Part shown: positions 42,331-51,632 of the stretch, in pieces | Position numbering within the stretch: position 1 is the first letter of the stretch | Layout of the letters: each line of letters starts with the position of its first letter | Origin: Diplodia intermedia | Taxonomy: Eukaryota; Ascomycota; Dothideomycetes; Botryosphaeriales; Botryosphaeriaceae | Direction of reading: 5' to 3' | Length of the DNA stretch: 64,000 bases | Assembly (NCBI GenBank): GCA_021495925.1 | Contig: JAKEKT010000073.1 | Coordinates: 62,001 to 126,000 of the forward strand | Translations under genes and position numbers: made by a program | The notes under the pieces: generated by a model | Told to the model about the DNA's origin: nothing | The model's input: the letters and a program-made list of their open reading frames with translations, nothing else | Databases searched by the model: none

Positions 42331-43671
42331 ATGGCGCCCACAACACGGAGCAGGGGCAAGAGGGCGGCGATAGGCAGCTTTCCCGACCCCACACATCCCA
42401 TCAATGCCTCCCCTAAGCGGAGACCTCCACCTCCCGGCCGCGAGCTGCGGCCGCTCGAGGGACGGAACCCGGACCTGTTTGACCCCGTCCCGCCAAAGTA
42501 CACGATCGATCTCTCGCGGCCGCCCAGGGAGCGCTACAAGGAAGTCGTGGCCGACTTCAAGCCTCAGCTGACCAAGCTCACCGGCCTCTTCGACGAGGTC
42601 CTCATCATGTCCGGCCTGCCCGTCAAGCCGACGACGCGCTTCGCCCGCCTCTTCCTGCGGCGGCTGCGCAGCCGCGAGGAGACCGAGGAGCTGCGGGGCA
42701 TCAGCGACGCCAGCGGCGTGCCCATGTACCTGCTCGTCTCGTTCAACACGCTGCTCGACCTCTTCATGGGCTGCACCAGCGGCGGCGCCCGCGTGCGGCG
42801 CCGCGCCGACGACGGCTCCTCGACCACCGCCATGCTCCACTTCCGCACCCTGGACTGGGCCATGGACGTGCTGCGCCGCGTCGTCGTGCAGCTCGAGTTC
42901 GTCGACAGGCCGCACGGCGCCGTCGTCGCCCGCTCCGTCACCTACGCCGGCTACGTCGGCGTGCTGACGGGCGTGCGGCGCGGGCTGAGCGTCTCCCTCA
43001 ACTTCCGGCCCTACCACAACGATGACGTGTCCAGATCCGCCAACGTGAAGTTCTACTCGAGCCTTCTCCTGGTGCTGCTCGGCTTCCGGCCCTCGATTTC
43101 TTCCCGGCTGCGGGATCTTGTGATCCCGCATGCGGGAAAGCGGGGGAAAGGTCCCAAAAAGGAGCTCTGGGATTTGAAAACCATCAAGGAAAGGTTCCCC
43201 TCGCTGCCCACGACCGCGGCGTATCTGATATTCAGCGACGGCGATGAGACCACGGTGCTCGAGAAGGACCGCGTCACCGCCACCGTCCGCTCGTCCAACT
43301 CCTTCATCACCATCACGAACTGTGACGTAGACACGCCAGGAGGCCCTGAAAAGGCCGCCAAACAGCCGAAGGCGAAGCTCCATCTCCTTGGAGAGCTGAT
43401 CGAAGAGGCCGAAGACAGGCGGGTGCGCATGGAGACGCTGTGGAACAAGGCCAAGCGGCGCTCTAGGAAGGTACCGGATGCCGAGTTTTGCATCTCCCAA
43501 GAGGACGTCGTGGAGTGGGTGCAAAAGTATCCGACAACAAATGAAACCACGCATTATGCGGTTGTCATGGACCCGAAGACGGGCGAGGTCGTATGGGCGA
43601 GACGATGGCTGGAGGGCGCGGCTACACAGTCCGCGCTTGATGACTGGGATCGGGATTGGACACACGTATAG
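42331..43671 (+). CDS. NAAA/acid-ceramidase-like Ntn hydrolase
   Basis: A single exon of 446 residues. Residues about 55-140 resemble the NAAA/ceramidase beta-type N-terminal region (PPKYTIDLSRPPRERY). The predicted autocleavage and catalytic Cys is Cys148 in LFMGCTSGGARV, followed by HFRTLDWAMD (the conserved R-x-x-D-W) and TYAGYVGVLTGVRRGLSVS (oxyanion/Asn region), all at family spacing. Relatives hydrolyse N-acylethanolamines or ceramides after self-cleavage before that Cys. Two features are unusual: no signal peptide is visible, whereas the animal enzymes are lysosomal, and an insertion of basic residues (RVRRRADD) follows the Cys. The C-terminus (about 345-446) has a second helical block. 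It is convergent with the small secreted protein gene, 161 bp away. Confidence 0.85.
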   Translation: MAPTTRSRGKRAAIGSFPDPTHPINASPKRRPPPPGRELRPLEGRNPDLFDPVPPKYTIDLSRPPRERYKEVVADFKPQLTKLTGLFDEVLIMSGLPVKPTTRFARLFLRRLRSREETEELRGISDASGVPMYLLVSFNTLLDLFMGCTSGGARVRRRADDGSSTTAMLHFRTLDWAMDVLRRVVVQLEFVDRPHGAVVARSVTYAGYVGVLTGVRRGLSVSLNFRPYHNDDVSRSANVKFYSSLLLVLLGFRPSISSRLRDLVIPHAGKRGKGPKKELWDLKTIKERFPSLPTTAAYLIFSDGDETTVLEKDRVTATVRSSNSFITITNCDVDTPGGPEKAAKQPKAKLHLLGELIEEAEDRRVRMETLWNKAKRRSRKVPDAEFCISQEDVVEWVQKYPTTNETTHYAVVMDPKTGEVVWARRWLEGAATQSALDDWDRDWTHV

Positions 43672-43832
43672 GCGTTGGAAATGATTGATTACTTAATGTA
43701 TAATTCGCATAACAACTTGGATCATCTCGACGATACGTTACTCATCCACACAGGCTTTCCTCAGGTCCTCGCTGCCTCCATCGGTGAAGAGCCGCCCTAC
43801 ACACCGTCGGCAGGTTCCACCCAGTTGCCAAA

Positions 43833-44144
43833 CTACTCAGCGGCCTCGACCTCCTCGCTGTAGGAGTCTGCAAAGTAGAGTGAGCCAATCGTGCCGTCAC
43901 ATGGAAGCCTCAAGGATATCTCACCATAGCTGCCGTAGTCCCCGTAGTCCCCGTAGTCTCCGTAGCCAACCGGCGGAGCAGTCGCGGTGGCCGTGGCAGT
44001 CGCGGTGGCGGTGGCGGTTTCAGTGGCCGTGGAAGTCGTCGTCGTCGTCGTCTCGTCCTGGGGGACGGGGTTCGGAGCGGGGATGGCCATGGCACCGGCG
44101 GCGGCAAAGGCCAGGACGGAAACGATGACGCTCATGACACCCAT
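43833..44144 (-). CDS. Small secreted protein with Thr/Ala and Tyr-Gly-Asp repeats
   Basis: ATG 44144 gives 103 residues. A signal peptide is clear (MGVMSVIVSVLAFAAAGAMA, cleavage likely before IPAPNP). The mature part has three zones: a TTTTTT/TATATA tract of about 25 residues (heavily O-glycosylatable), then about four tandem Tyr-Gly-Asp/Ser units (residues about 59-75, encoded by 9-bp DNA repeats at 43920-43966), and an acidic tail ending EEVEAAE with a single Cys (LPCDGTIG). The frame stays open upstream to 44372 but the extension has no signal-like character. I do not recognise a family. Candidates are a cell-wall protein, an effector-like secreted protein, or a precursor peptide for the UstYa-like enzyme 1.35 kb away, with which it is head-to-head. 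Confidence 0.7.
   Translation of the reverse strand: MGVMSVIVSVLAFAAAGAMAIPAPNPVPQDETTTTTTSTATETATATATATATATAPPVGYGDYGDYGDYGSYGEISLRLPCDGTIGSLYFADSYSEEVEAAE
43920..43966 (-). repeat. 9-bp tandem repeat encoding Tyr-Gly-Asp units
   Basis: Near-identical 9-mers (cgtagtccc on the + strand) repeat four to five times and encode YGD/YGS units in the small secreted protein. Such arrays can vary in copy number between strains. Confidence 0.8.
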
Positions 44145-45497
44145 TTTGGAGTTATGTCGAAACGATTGTGTTTGATTGTGCTTTTCGGGATCTTCCAAAC
44201 GATGGCTTGTCTTGAGTTGTAGCGAAGACCCAGAACGGCGGAGGGTCAAGAGTTTAAATGCTCGCAGAAGCCGGGCGGGTCTGCCTTCCCCCCGCCCAGC
44301 TTGGAAGTAGATCTGTGCTCGAGGTAGCTCCTCATCGGGCTCTATGATGGTATGCTGTGCAAGCGGGTGCATACACGAGCACTATCCATCCAAGACTGCT
44401 GCCGATGATGGAGTGTCGGCTGATTTCCTGTTGAACTGCATCTGTTCATATGCGCTCTAGCAATTTCCCCGATTGGCTCATTAATGACTCTCCTGTGATC
44501 GGTAAAAGCAAGGAGAGTTTGCTCCGTAGTGGTGTAGATGATGTGCTTTTGCGGGGATGGAAATCCGGCATAGGATCATCCGTGATGATCCTTGCACAGG
44601 TCTCGGCAAGGGTCCTGCCTCAAAGTATACCGGATCCTCATAGAAAATACAATGGTAAAAAAGTACGACATGCCTCCAGAGTGATTATGAGCTCCACTGA
44701 TCCATCCCAATACTCCATAGTATCTGCCCTTGCCTCGAAAATGCTTTCTGTGGGATTGTAGACGACCTCGCGGAGAAACAATGCTCTACCCCTCCAGCAA
44801 GCAAGGGGGCCCTGCGAAACATTGTCACGTTGCGGGACCGCGCATCTGAAAATGCAGCTTCCTCATTTGGTTGGCGGCTGATCACCGAACGTCATTTTTG
44901 ACGATCACGGACGGTACCTCATGCTGCTGGTATCCGGTAGATAACGTACTTTCAGAGTGGGTATTGGTTTTCTTGTCGCGAAATGGTTTTGGTATTGCAT
45001 GGCCATTCACAAATGCCCTTTCAGCCTGTTTCCTCGGGCTTGAGATGAGTAAAAACCCAGAGGTGATCAAAACAACTGCATTCGATGCGCGCTCAAGCAC
45101 ATCGCCTTCTCAGAAAATCATCCCTTCCAGATCGCCACTCGATTGTCGCTGCATATTAATAACCTGCTGTTCATAGCGTTCCTACCCACCCTCCATGATT
45201 TATATAACTATCACGCGCGGTGCGCCTTTAACAACGTTGCGTTTATACGAGAGGTGTGCACACCATCCTTAGCCGGACAGGGTAATATAGACGACCTTCC
45301 TGGTAAGTGAAGCGGGGTAGGCGACAAGGATCCCGGGCGTGAGACCTGACGCCATACACATCGGGGGTCGGCTGACGCTCTGCTTTGTGCCAACAATTTT
45401 TCTCGGGAAACGGAACTTTCTCTCTCTCTCTCTCCATAATTGCGAGCTTTTCAACTTTTCACACGCTCGTTTTTGACCAAGAATCGATGTCGAAGCC
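44145..45497. promoter_or_regulatory. Divergent intergenic region, secreted protein / UstYa-like
   Basis: 1.35 kb between two start codons pointing away from each other, so both promoters lie here. It is AT-richer than the flanks. A CT tract (45419-45434) ends about 65 bp before the UstYa-like start, as is common in fungal promoters. The frames present (e.g. 44450-44761) show no protein features. Confidence 0.45.
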
Positions 45498-46631
45498 ATG
45501 CACGAGGACAAACGCAAAATGAGCTCCGGCTCGGGGTCAGGAGACAGCGAGAGGCTACTTTCAGACGACGAATATTTTCCACGCGAGCGAGCAACGTACG
45601 CAAAAGCAAGATCTTGGATCGGGACGGCGGCGCTCGTCGCTGCTACGGCATGCATCGCTGGATCCATAGGGGCTTGGATCGGAAGCAGCAATTGGAGACG
45701 CGATCCGACCGAAGTGTCCTGCACGAAGCAATTGAATCAATACTGTAAGACCCCTTCTCCCATGAGCTCATCGCGGCGAAACACTGACCGACCTTCAAAG
45801 CTCCACTGTGGGATCAAATAGACATTTCCTACGGGGTCACGCAATTCAATGGATCCTTGCTGAAAGAAAATATCTTCCGGCTGGATGCCAGCCCGGAAGT
45901 AGACGCTGCTTGGGAATCTCTCGGGGTCAACTGTGAGTAGACTTCTACTTTTTTTTTTCCCCCAGCATCGAATATGCTAAATCCAGTTCAAAGACCGAAG
46001 CGTTGCCATTCCTGCCGACAAGGCAGAGAAGGCCGGAATCGCCAAGGATCAGGTCAAGATCTCCGAGAAGTACGGTGGAGGGTACCCCGCGAATGTTGAA
46101 GGGCTCCACCACCTACACTGTTTGGTGAGTTGGCATACTATCCTCTGTACTCGATATGCTCTTCGCATTCGAAATTACCTAACACGCGAACGCCCGTCGC
46201 AGAATCTGCTCCGGCAATCTCTATACTACAACTACGACCACTACCACAGCGCGGGCAAAGGCGCCTTCTCGAACGCCGACCACATAGTCCGCAAGCACGT
46301 CTGTAAGCCAAAGTCCCGGCGGCCTCCCCAGTCAAACCATTTTCATCTTCTGACACCGCCTGCCTGCCTGCCCTCCCTTTCAGCGCACTGTCTCGACATC
46401 GTCCGCCAACAGCTCATGTGCACCGTCGACACGGGCGTGCTCGGCCAGGTCTGGTTCAAGCCGTCGGACGCGCCGCTGGAGGCCTTTGTCGACTTCAACA
46501 CCCGCCACAAGTGCCGCGACTTCGACGCCGTCCGCGACTGGGCTGCGGCGCGCCAGATCCCGGCCGCGGTGCCCCGTGATTTCCTTCAGCCGCCGGCGCC
46601 CGGTGACACCGTTTACACGTCCATTCCGTGA
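45498..46631 (+). CDS. UstYa-like DUF3328 protein (PF11807)
   Basis: Five exons, 45498-45744, 45801-45932, 45994-46124, 46203-46302 and 46384-46631, give 285 residues; no single frame covers the gene. One membrane helix sits at about residues 38-63 (WIGTAALVAATACIAGSIGA), making it a type II membrane protein. Then come SYGVTQFNGSLL, a WESLGVNYRSV segment, and the two diagnostic HxxHC motifs: HHLHC (end of exon 3) and HVSHC, which is formed only across the exon 4/5 junction. In characterised members (UstYa/UstYb of ustiloxin biosynthesis) these motifs are needed for oxidative cyclisation of ribosomal peptides; others act in other secondary-metabolite pathways. No polyketide or NRPS gene is nearby. 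Exon 3's acceptor (TTCAAAG) is preferred over a CCAG ten bases upstream because only it keeps the frame. Confidence 0.88.
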
Positions 46632-47023
46632 CAGCATGATGATGTTGTGGTGCGCATGGTTGAGAACGTATTAATAGATTGTGTTGTCCTTTATATAGAG
46701 ACGAACAAACATTGGGTGACCAATATTTTGCAACAATCCGTGACTCCAAGCTACGCCCACGGAAAGGCAACAGTACATACATCACCTTTCAAGCAAAGTT
46801 GGTCAAGATTAAGAGCAACACACTAAGAATCTTTGCGCAATGCACATGAAAAATTTGAATTCAACAAAACACATGGACTCTACTCCGAGGCTCCAAGAGC
46901 CAACACGCAGATTTTGGTATCTCGAACGTACGCCGCCATCTTGACCATATCAAGTAAACAAGAAAAGAAAATACAGAAAACGGATCGTCGTGAACATCGT
47001 AATCGTCTCCCTCTTCCACCCAC
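46632..47023. other. Intergenic between convergent genes
   Basis: About 390 bp, AT-rich, holding the 3' flanks of the UstYa-like gene and the AT-hook gene. I see nothing else in it. Confidence 0.55.
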
Positions 47024-50000
47024 TTAACCATGCACAGGCTTCCCCATATCATCCCACCAACCAGGCGCCCACGGATACTTTATCTTGAACTGATCCAAGT
47101 CCCTCCTGATACGAACGCCCCTCTTCTCATCCGCGCGGATCATCTCACCGCCCACGATGCCAAACATGCGTGCGATCACATCCCGAAGCGTGATCGGATC
47201 GCCAGCTCTGTCCTTCTGCATAAAATCCCCGCGCTTAATGTCCTGGCCGGTGACGCGACGGTACTCAGCAGCGTCCTTGAGTGTCAAGAGCTGCATGAAG
47301 ATGGTGCAGCATACGAGCTGCTCCGGTGTGACCTTGACAATGTAGTTCCACCTCTGCATCTCCACGCCCGCGTAGTCGGAAGCTGGCTTTTTCTCAGAGC
47401 TGTTGGGCTGCCACTGGAACTTCTGCGCGAGGAGCGCTTTGTGGAGGGGTTCATTGGGAGAGAACTCATCTGGGTGTCGCTTGTAACGATAGTAGATACG
47501 GTCGAGCGTGTCCCAGTGAGTCTTGGTCCATGGTGCGACCCGCGGAAGGTGTTTGTAGCGTTGCGCTAGAGGGTGAAGAGGCAACTGCGGGGTCTCGGGC
47601 TCACTATTTGTAGCGATGGCTCCCCAGAAACGTCCGAAAAAGCCAGTGGACTGTTGCTCTTCAGGCTGAATCGCTTCTTGGGGTGCTGCCTTGGGGGCGG
47701 GAGCAGGAACAGCGCTGGCGGGCTGGGACACGGGCTTTTGTTCGAAGAGAGGCATACGTCTCCTCGGCTCGGGGATGGATCCCTGCTCGAACAACGGCCT
47801 GCGCTCCTTGTTGAACGTGAGGGCCGTCATATGGGAGCGGTTTCCGAGGATGGAGGGCTCGGCCGGTTGCTCCCTCTCCATATGGGTATTGTCAGCTATC
47901 GTGTTTCGGCTTGCATGGGCTGAAATCTGAGATGAGTTTCTGTCGAGATATGAAGATCTCTTAGTTGACTGCTCGGACTGCTTCTGCACGAGGTATGAGG
48001 ACTGCTCTTCCTGGGCTGGATCCTCGGACTGGACGGTGGAGTCGTTGCTCGTGAACAGACGCCTGCGGTCGCCCGACAAGTTAAGGTTCTTGATGCGGGC
48101 ACTGCGTGGTGTGAGCTCATTCTCGATTTGACGTTGCACCATCTGATCTTCTTCAGCGAAGACAGCAGGACTGGGAGGAATGACGCGCTGTCGGCCGTTG
48201 AAAGTGCGAGTGTCGAGTTGCTGTGCCCATTGCCTTGTCTCCAATGTCATTTCTTCCTCGTCGATCATCATGGTATCGCCATCCTGGACCATTGAACTGG
48301 CAATGGTGTGCTCGATTTTTTGGTAAGGACTGCTGTTGACTGCAGATGGCGACGAGAAGATGACCTGCTGCTTCAGCGGACTTCCCTTGGCAGGCGAGTT
48401 TAGAGTGGCGCCGATGTTGTAGGGTGCTCTTGTTGGTTGCAGTTTGGGTGGAGTGGCCAGAACCGGCTCCTTGACCTCCTTGGCTGGGCTTTCGCCTATA
48501 GCCATCAACATTGAAAGATCTAGCTTGTTGCTTTCAAGCTGCGAGGGCCTTGGCGCTGGCGACTCAGATGAGCGTTGCCAGAATAAACCAGTGTTCTCGG
48601 TGCTCTCGACTTCAGACGCAGCCTCCGAACTGGTCGTAGGCCCGGCAGATTCCTGTCTGCTGGATCTCTGCGCCCGCGAAGACTGGCGGCCTGAAGCATT
48701 CCGAGTGCCCGAGGATGCCTTTGAAGCGGCAGGTGCGCGCGTACTATCCGATGGCGGTGACGAAGACGGGCGTTGAGAAGATCTGCTCGCATTGCCGGCG
48801 CGGGAATTGGATGGACCAGCGGCCTCGCCCGACTTCTCTCCAGAGCGTTTCGCGGCAACGCGTTTCGCGCGCCTCGCAAATCGCGATTGTGGAGCACGAC
48901 TTCCCTCTTCCTCCCAGATGTCGCCGTCCGGAGAATTCTCGGATGACTCAGTAGTAGTGTCGGTGTTTTCACTGTGGTCGGAACTGAGCTCGATCACCTG
49001 GCTCGGGCTGGCTTCATCAGCCTCGCTGCGCCGTTGCCGGCCGTCATCACTGCTCTCGCTGGACCCTCGTTGCAGTTCGTTCTCTTGATGGCGTGTGAAT
49101 ATTGCTCCCTTTTCCTTCCCGATAGACGGCGGGGTTCTCGCCCCATCATCTTGCATGTCCTCGTCATCGGGGCTTGCCTGGCTCCGAACTGGGCTGAAAA
49201 GCTGAGCTGGAGCTGGCGCAGCTGCAGAATCGGGTTGCTGGGGTTGAGATGGAGGTGGCGGCGGAGATGGGAGGGCGTAATCGTCTTCCTCTGGGGTGGG
49301 GAGGCGGTGGGTGCTCGAGTTTTGGTTCGAGGTTCTGCTAGCGCTCGGACCATCGAAGACGTCGCCATCTGAAGCAGCGTTGCCCGGCGTTGCTGGCCGC
49401 TCAGCATTCGCATCCCGTTCAGCCTCGTCGTGGCTGGTCTCGCGAGACGTGGTTCGTGAGCGGCTGCGCTCAGCGAGTTGCTCACCAAGGCGCAAGCCGG
49501 CCTGCAGCTCTCTCCTCGTTCCCGGTTGGAACTGATTGAACATCTCATCGAGTCTGGCGCGCTGGGCCTCTTCCCTGATATCGTCCGACGGTCTCCTATT
49601 CTGTGTACCCCGATTGTTTCCGTTAACAACGCCTTGAAGTGCAATTCCGGCCTTGACAACATTTACCAGCTTAGGGGTCTGCGCATTCGACGGCGAAATG
49701 TCCATCTGCTCAATGGCCGGTGGCGCTGATGGCGACTTTGGACTCTGGTGTCTGGGAGGAGTGCTTGCAACGAACCGAACCGGTGGCGAAGAGGGCATGT
49801 ACGATACGGAAGCGACCGAGTCGTTGAAGTCGGGGAGAGCGGAGGTTATGGCCTGCCTGCTAGGGAGTCGCCTGCGGGCCTGCGGCATCGGATCTGTTTG
49901 AAGAGAGGGAAATTTAGGGGCAGCTGCTCGAGAACCACCAGGCGAGGTGCCGTTGCGCGCAGCCTGCATACTGGGCAAAGAGTCCAAAGAGACCATGCTG

Positions 50001-51145
50001 AACTCTTCACTGTGAGCAATGGTAGCGTCGCCGATAGTCTGGTCAGACATGACAATGTCAAGCTCGTCGTCAGACGAGTCGTGCTCTTCCTCGGTGGTTT
50101 GCTCGCTCTCGTACTGATGATTGCTGATCATTGATCGCCACATCTCCTCGTCCGTGGTAGCCTTCTTCGACGAGCTTGCTTTTGGCGTCTGTTCATGGTC
50201 ACTAGCCTCCTGCTCCTGCGCTTCCTCCTCAATTAAGTCTGGAGTAACTTGAGGCTGGGAGCTGAGCCTCATCGATCGTCGTCTTTGCCCAACAGAAGAG
50301 CGGGTGGCTCTCGAGGAGTCACCCTGAACGTCTCCCATCTCATCTTCGACCTGATAAGGCGACCTCGGTCCGTACATGGCAGCAGCACGAATGGGCTCGG
50401 GGACATGGATATCGGTGGACATGCTCCGTCTTCGGCGGGCGCCACCGCGTTTGGTGGGGTGGTACGAAGCATCGCTATGAGACGAATCGGCCTCGTTTTC
50501 CTCGGGGCTCCTAGTAACAGACTTTCTAGTCTTCCGGCTGGGTGTGCCGTTCCTAGTTCTGTCAGGGACCGGAGTAGGCTCAGCCTTCCTCGGTCTGCCC
50601 CTCCTTCTGACTGGAGACGAGCCACGAGCATCATTGAGCGGAATCGTGGTGGTTTGGCTGGCCACGGCTGCGTCTGATTTCCTTGGCCTTCCTCTCTTCT
50701 TCGTCGGAGATGTGGCTGCATCATTCTGCGGGGCGGGCGGTGTCTCCGACTTCTTCGGTCTTCCCCGCCTCTTGGCGGGCGACGAGCCATTGGCATCGTT
50801 CAACGGAACGGAAGTGGTTGTTGTAGCAATGCGAGTGGAACGAGGTCCGGTAGGCGACTCCGGGCTGTTCTCGTCCTGCGAGAAGCTATTGTGCGGCTGG
50901 GCCTCGACGGTAACCTTGATGCGCCAGGGCGACGAGCCGCGGGCTTTGGGGGTGGTCATGGTGATGGATTTGGAGGGCGAGAGATTTGCGAGATCTGGGA
51001 TGTCGAGGAAAGGGTCGGATCGCTGGATATTGGGGGAAAGCTTTGCCAAAGGCTGGGCAGCCCGTTTGGCCGAACGGCGGGTGGCAGCGCTCTTGGAGGG
51101 CGAGCTCGATGCCACAAAGGTCAATGGATCCGGAGAGGAAGACAT
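47024..51145 (-). CDS. Large AT-hook DNA-binding protein
   Basis: A single exon of 1,373 residues. Three AT-hook cores, each with the RGRP palm that binds the minor groove of AT-rich DNA, lie near residues 127 (KRRGRPKK), 150 (KKRGRPRK) and 182 (RRRGRPRK), in near-repeated blocks that also share SSPxKRR and NDA motifs. Most of the protein is disordered and Ser/Glu/Gln-rich with many SP/TP sites. The last ~170 residues look folded (THWDTLDRIYYRYKRHPDEF, then EQLVCCTIFMQLLTLKDAAEY and YPWAPGWWDDMGKPVHG) and are the only part I would expect to be strongly conserved. Fungal homologues are generally annotated only as AT DNA-binding proteins. A nuclear chromatin role is inferred. It is divergent from the Yen1-like nuclease. 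Confidence 0.82.
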   Translation of the reverse strand: MSSSPDPLTFVASSSPSKSAATRRSAKRAAQPLAKLSPNIQRSDPFLDIPDLANLSPSKSITMTTPKARGSSPWRIKVTVEAQPHNSFSQDENSPESPTGPRSTRIATTTTSVPLNDANGSSPAKRRGRPKKSETPPAPQNDAATSPTKKRGRPRKSDAAVASQTTTIPLNDARGSSPVRRRGRPRKAEPTPVPDRTRNGTPSRKTRKSVTRSPEENEADSSHSDASYHPTKRGGARRRRSMSTDIHVPEPIRAAAMYGPRSPYQVEDEMGDVQGDSSRATRSSVGQRRRSMRLSSQPQVTPDLIEEEAQEQEASDHEQTPKASSSKKATTDEEMWRSMISNHQYESEQTTEEEHDSSDDELDIVMSDQTIGDATIAHSEEFSMVSLDSLPSMQAARNGTSPGGSRAAAPKFPSLQTDPMPQARRRLPSRQAITSALPDFNDSVASVSYMPSSPPVRFVASTPPRHQSPKSPSAPPAIEQMDISPSNAQTPKLVNVVKAGIALQGVVNGNNRGTQNRRPSDDIREEAQRARLDEMFNQFQPGTRRELQAGLRLGEQLAERSRSRTTSRETSHDEAERDANAERPATPGNAASDGDVFDGPSASRTSNQNSSTHRLPTPEEDDYALPSPPPPPSQPQQPDSAAAPAPAQLFSPVRSQASPDDEDMQDDGARTPPSIGKEKGAIFTRHQENELQRGSSESSDDGRQRRSEADEASPSQVIELSSDHSENTDTTTESSENSPDGDIWEEEGSRAPQSRFARRAKRVAAKRSGEKSGEAAGPSNSRAGNASRSSQRPSSSPPSDSTRAPAASKASSGTRNASGRQSSRAQRSSRQESAGPTTSSEAASEVESTENTGLFWQRSSESPAPRPSQLESNKLDLSMLMAIGESPAKEVKEPVLATPPKLQPTRAPYNIGATLNSPAKGSPLKQQVIFSSPSAVNSSPYQKIEHTIASSMVQDGDTMMIDEEEMTLETRQWAQQLDTRTFNGRQRVIPPSPAVFAEEDQMVQRQIENELTPRSARIKNLNLSGDRRRLFTSNDSTVQSEDPAQEEQSSYLVQKQSEQSTKRSSYLDRNSSQISAHASRNTIADNTHMEREQPAEPSILGNRSHMTALTFNKERRPLFEQGSIPEPRRRMPLFEQKPVSQPASAVPAPAPKAAPQEAIQPEEQQSTGFFGRFWGAIATNSEPETPQLPLHPLAQRYKHLPRVAPWTKTHWDTLDRIYYRYKRHPDEFSPNEPLHKALLAQKFQWQPNSSEKKPASDYAGVEMQRWNYIVKVTPEQLVCCTIFMQLLTLKDAAEYRRVTGQDIKRGDFMQKDRAGDPITLRDVIARMFGIVGGEMIRADEKRGVRIRRDLDQFKIKYPWAPGWWDDMGKPVHG

Positions 51146-51632
51146 GGTTGGCGAGCTTGAGGGATGGTCAACAAGGACTGGGTAACACAGTCAGCTTAGG
51201 CAATCAGGAGTCGATAGGCAGAGACCCTACAGCGAAGAAGGAATAGACAAGCTCATGTGGCAAGGGAGAGTTGGCGGGAGCAAACAAAGCGCACGTACGG
51301 GTGGCTGCAGGGCGGATGGATCGCGCCACGTGCCTTCTATGCAGCGTGATGGCGAAGTGAGGATGTAGATGCCGGGCGAGCTGCGTGCTGGGAGTGGCAG
51401 CGCAGCCGGGAGGGAGTGGTGGTTGTCGCTAAGGGAAAAGCAGCGCGGGGAGCGGAGCTGTGGGCATTTGGCTTGTGTTTTGATCGTCTGTTTACAGCAG
51501 CAACGCGCACGGGCCACCCAACTCCGCGCCCGCAAGCCCGCAAGCCCGCAATCCACTGCTGCTGTTGCCTCGCCACCCGCCGTCTTGCTCACCTTGGATC
51601 CGCTCGCTATATTGCTACACCATGCGACAGCA
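51146..51632. promoter_or_regulatory. Divergent promoter region AT-hook / Yen1-like
   Basis: 487 bp separate the two starts. The right part is rich in GCAAGCCCGC-type short repeats (near 51530). No clear TATA box or coding frame. Confidence 0.45.

Noticed and set aside
42310..43665. A 451-codon frame on the minus strand
   Set aside because: Antisense shadow of the NAAA-like hydrolase; Arg/Gly/Ala/His-rich and without domain features.
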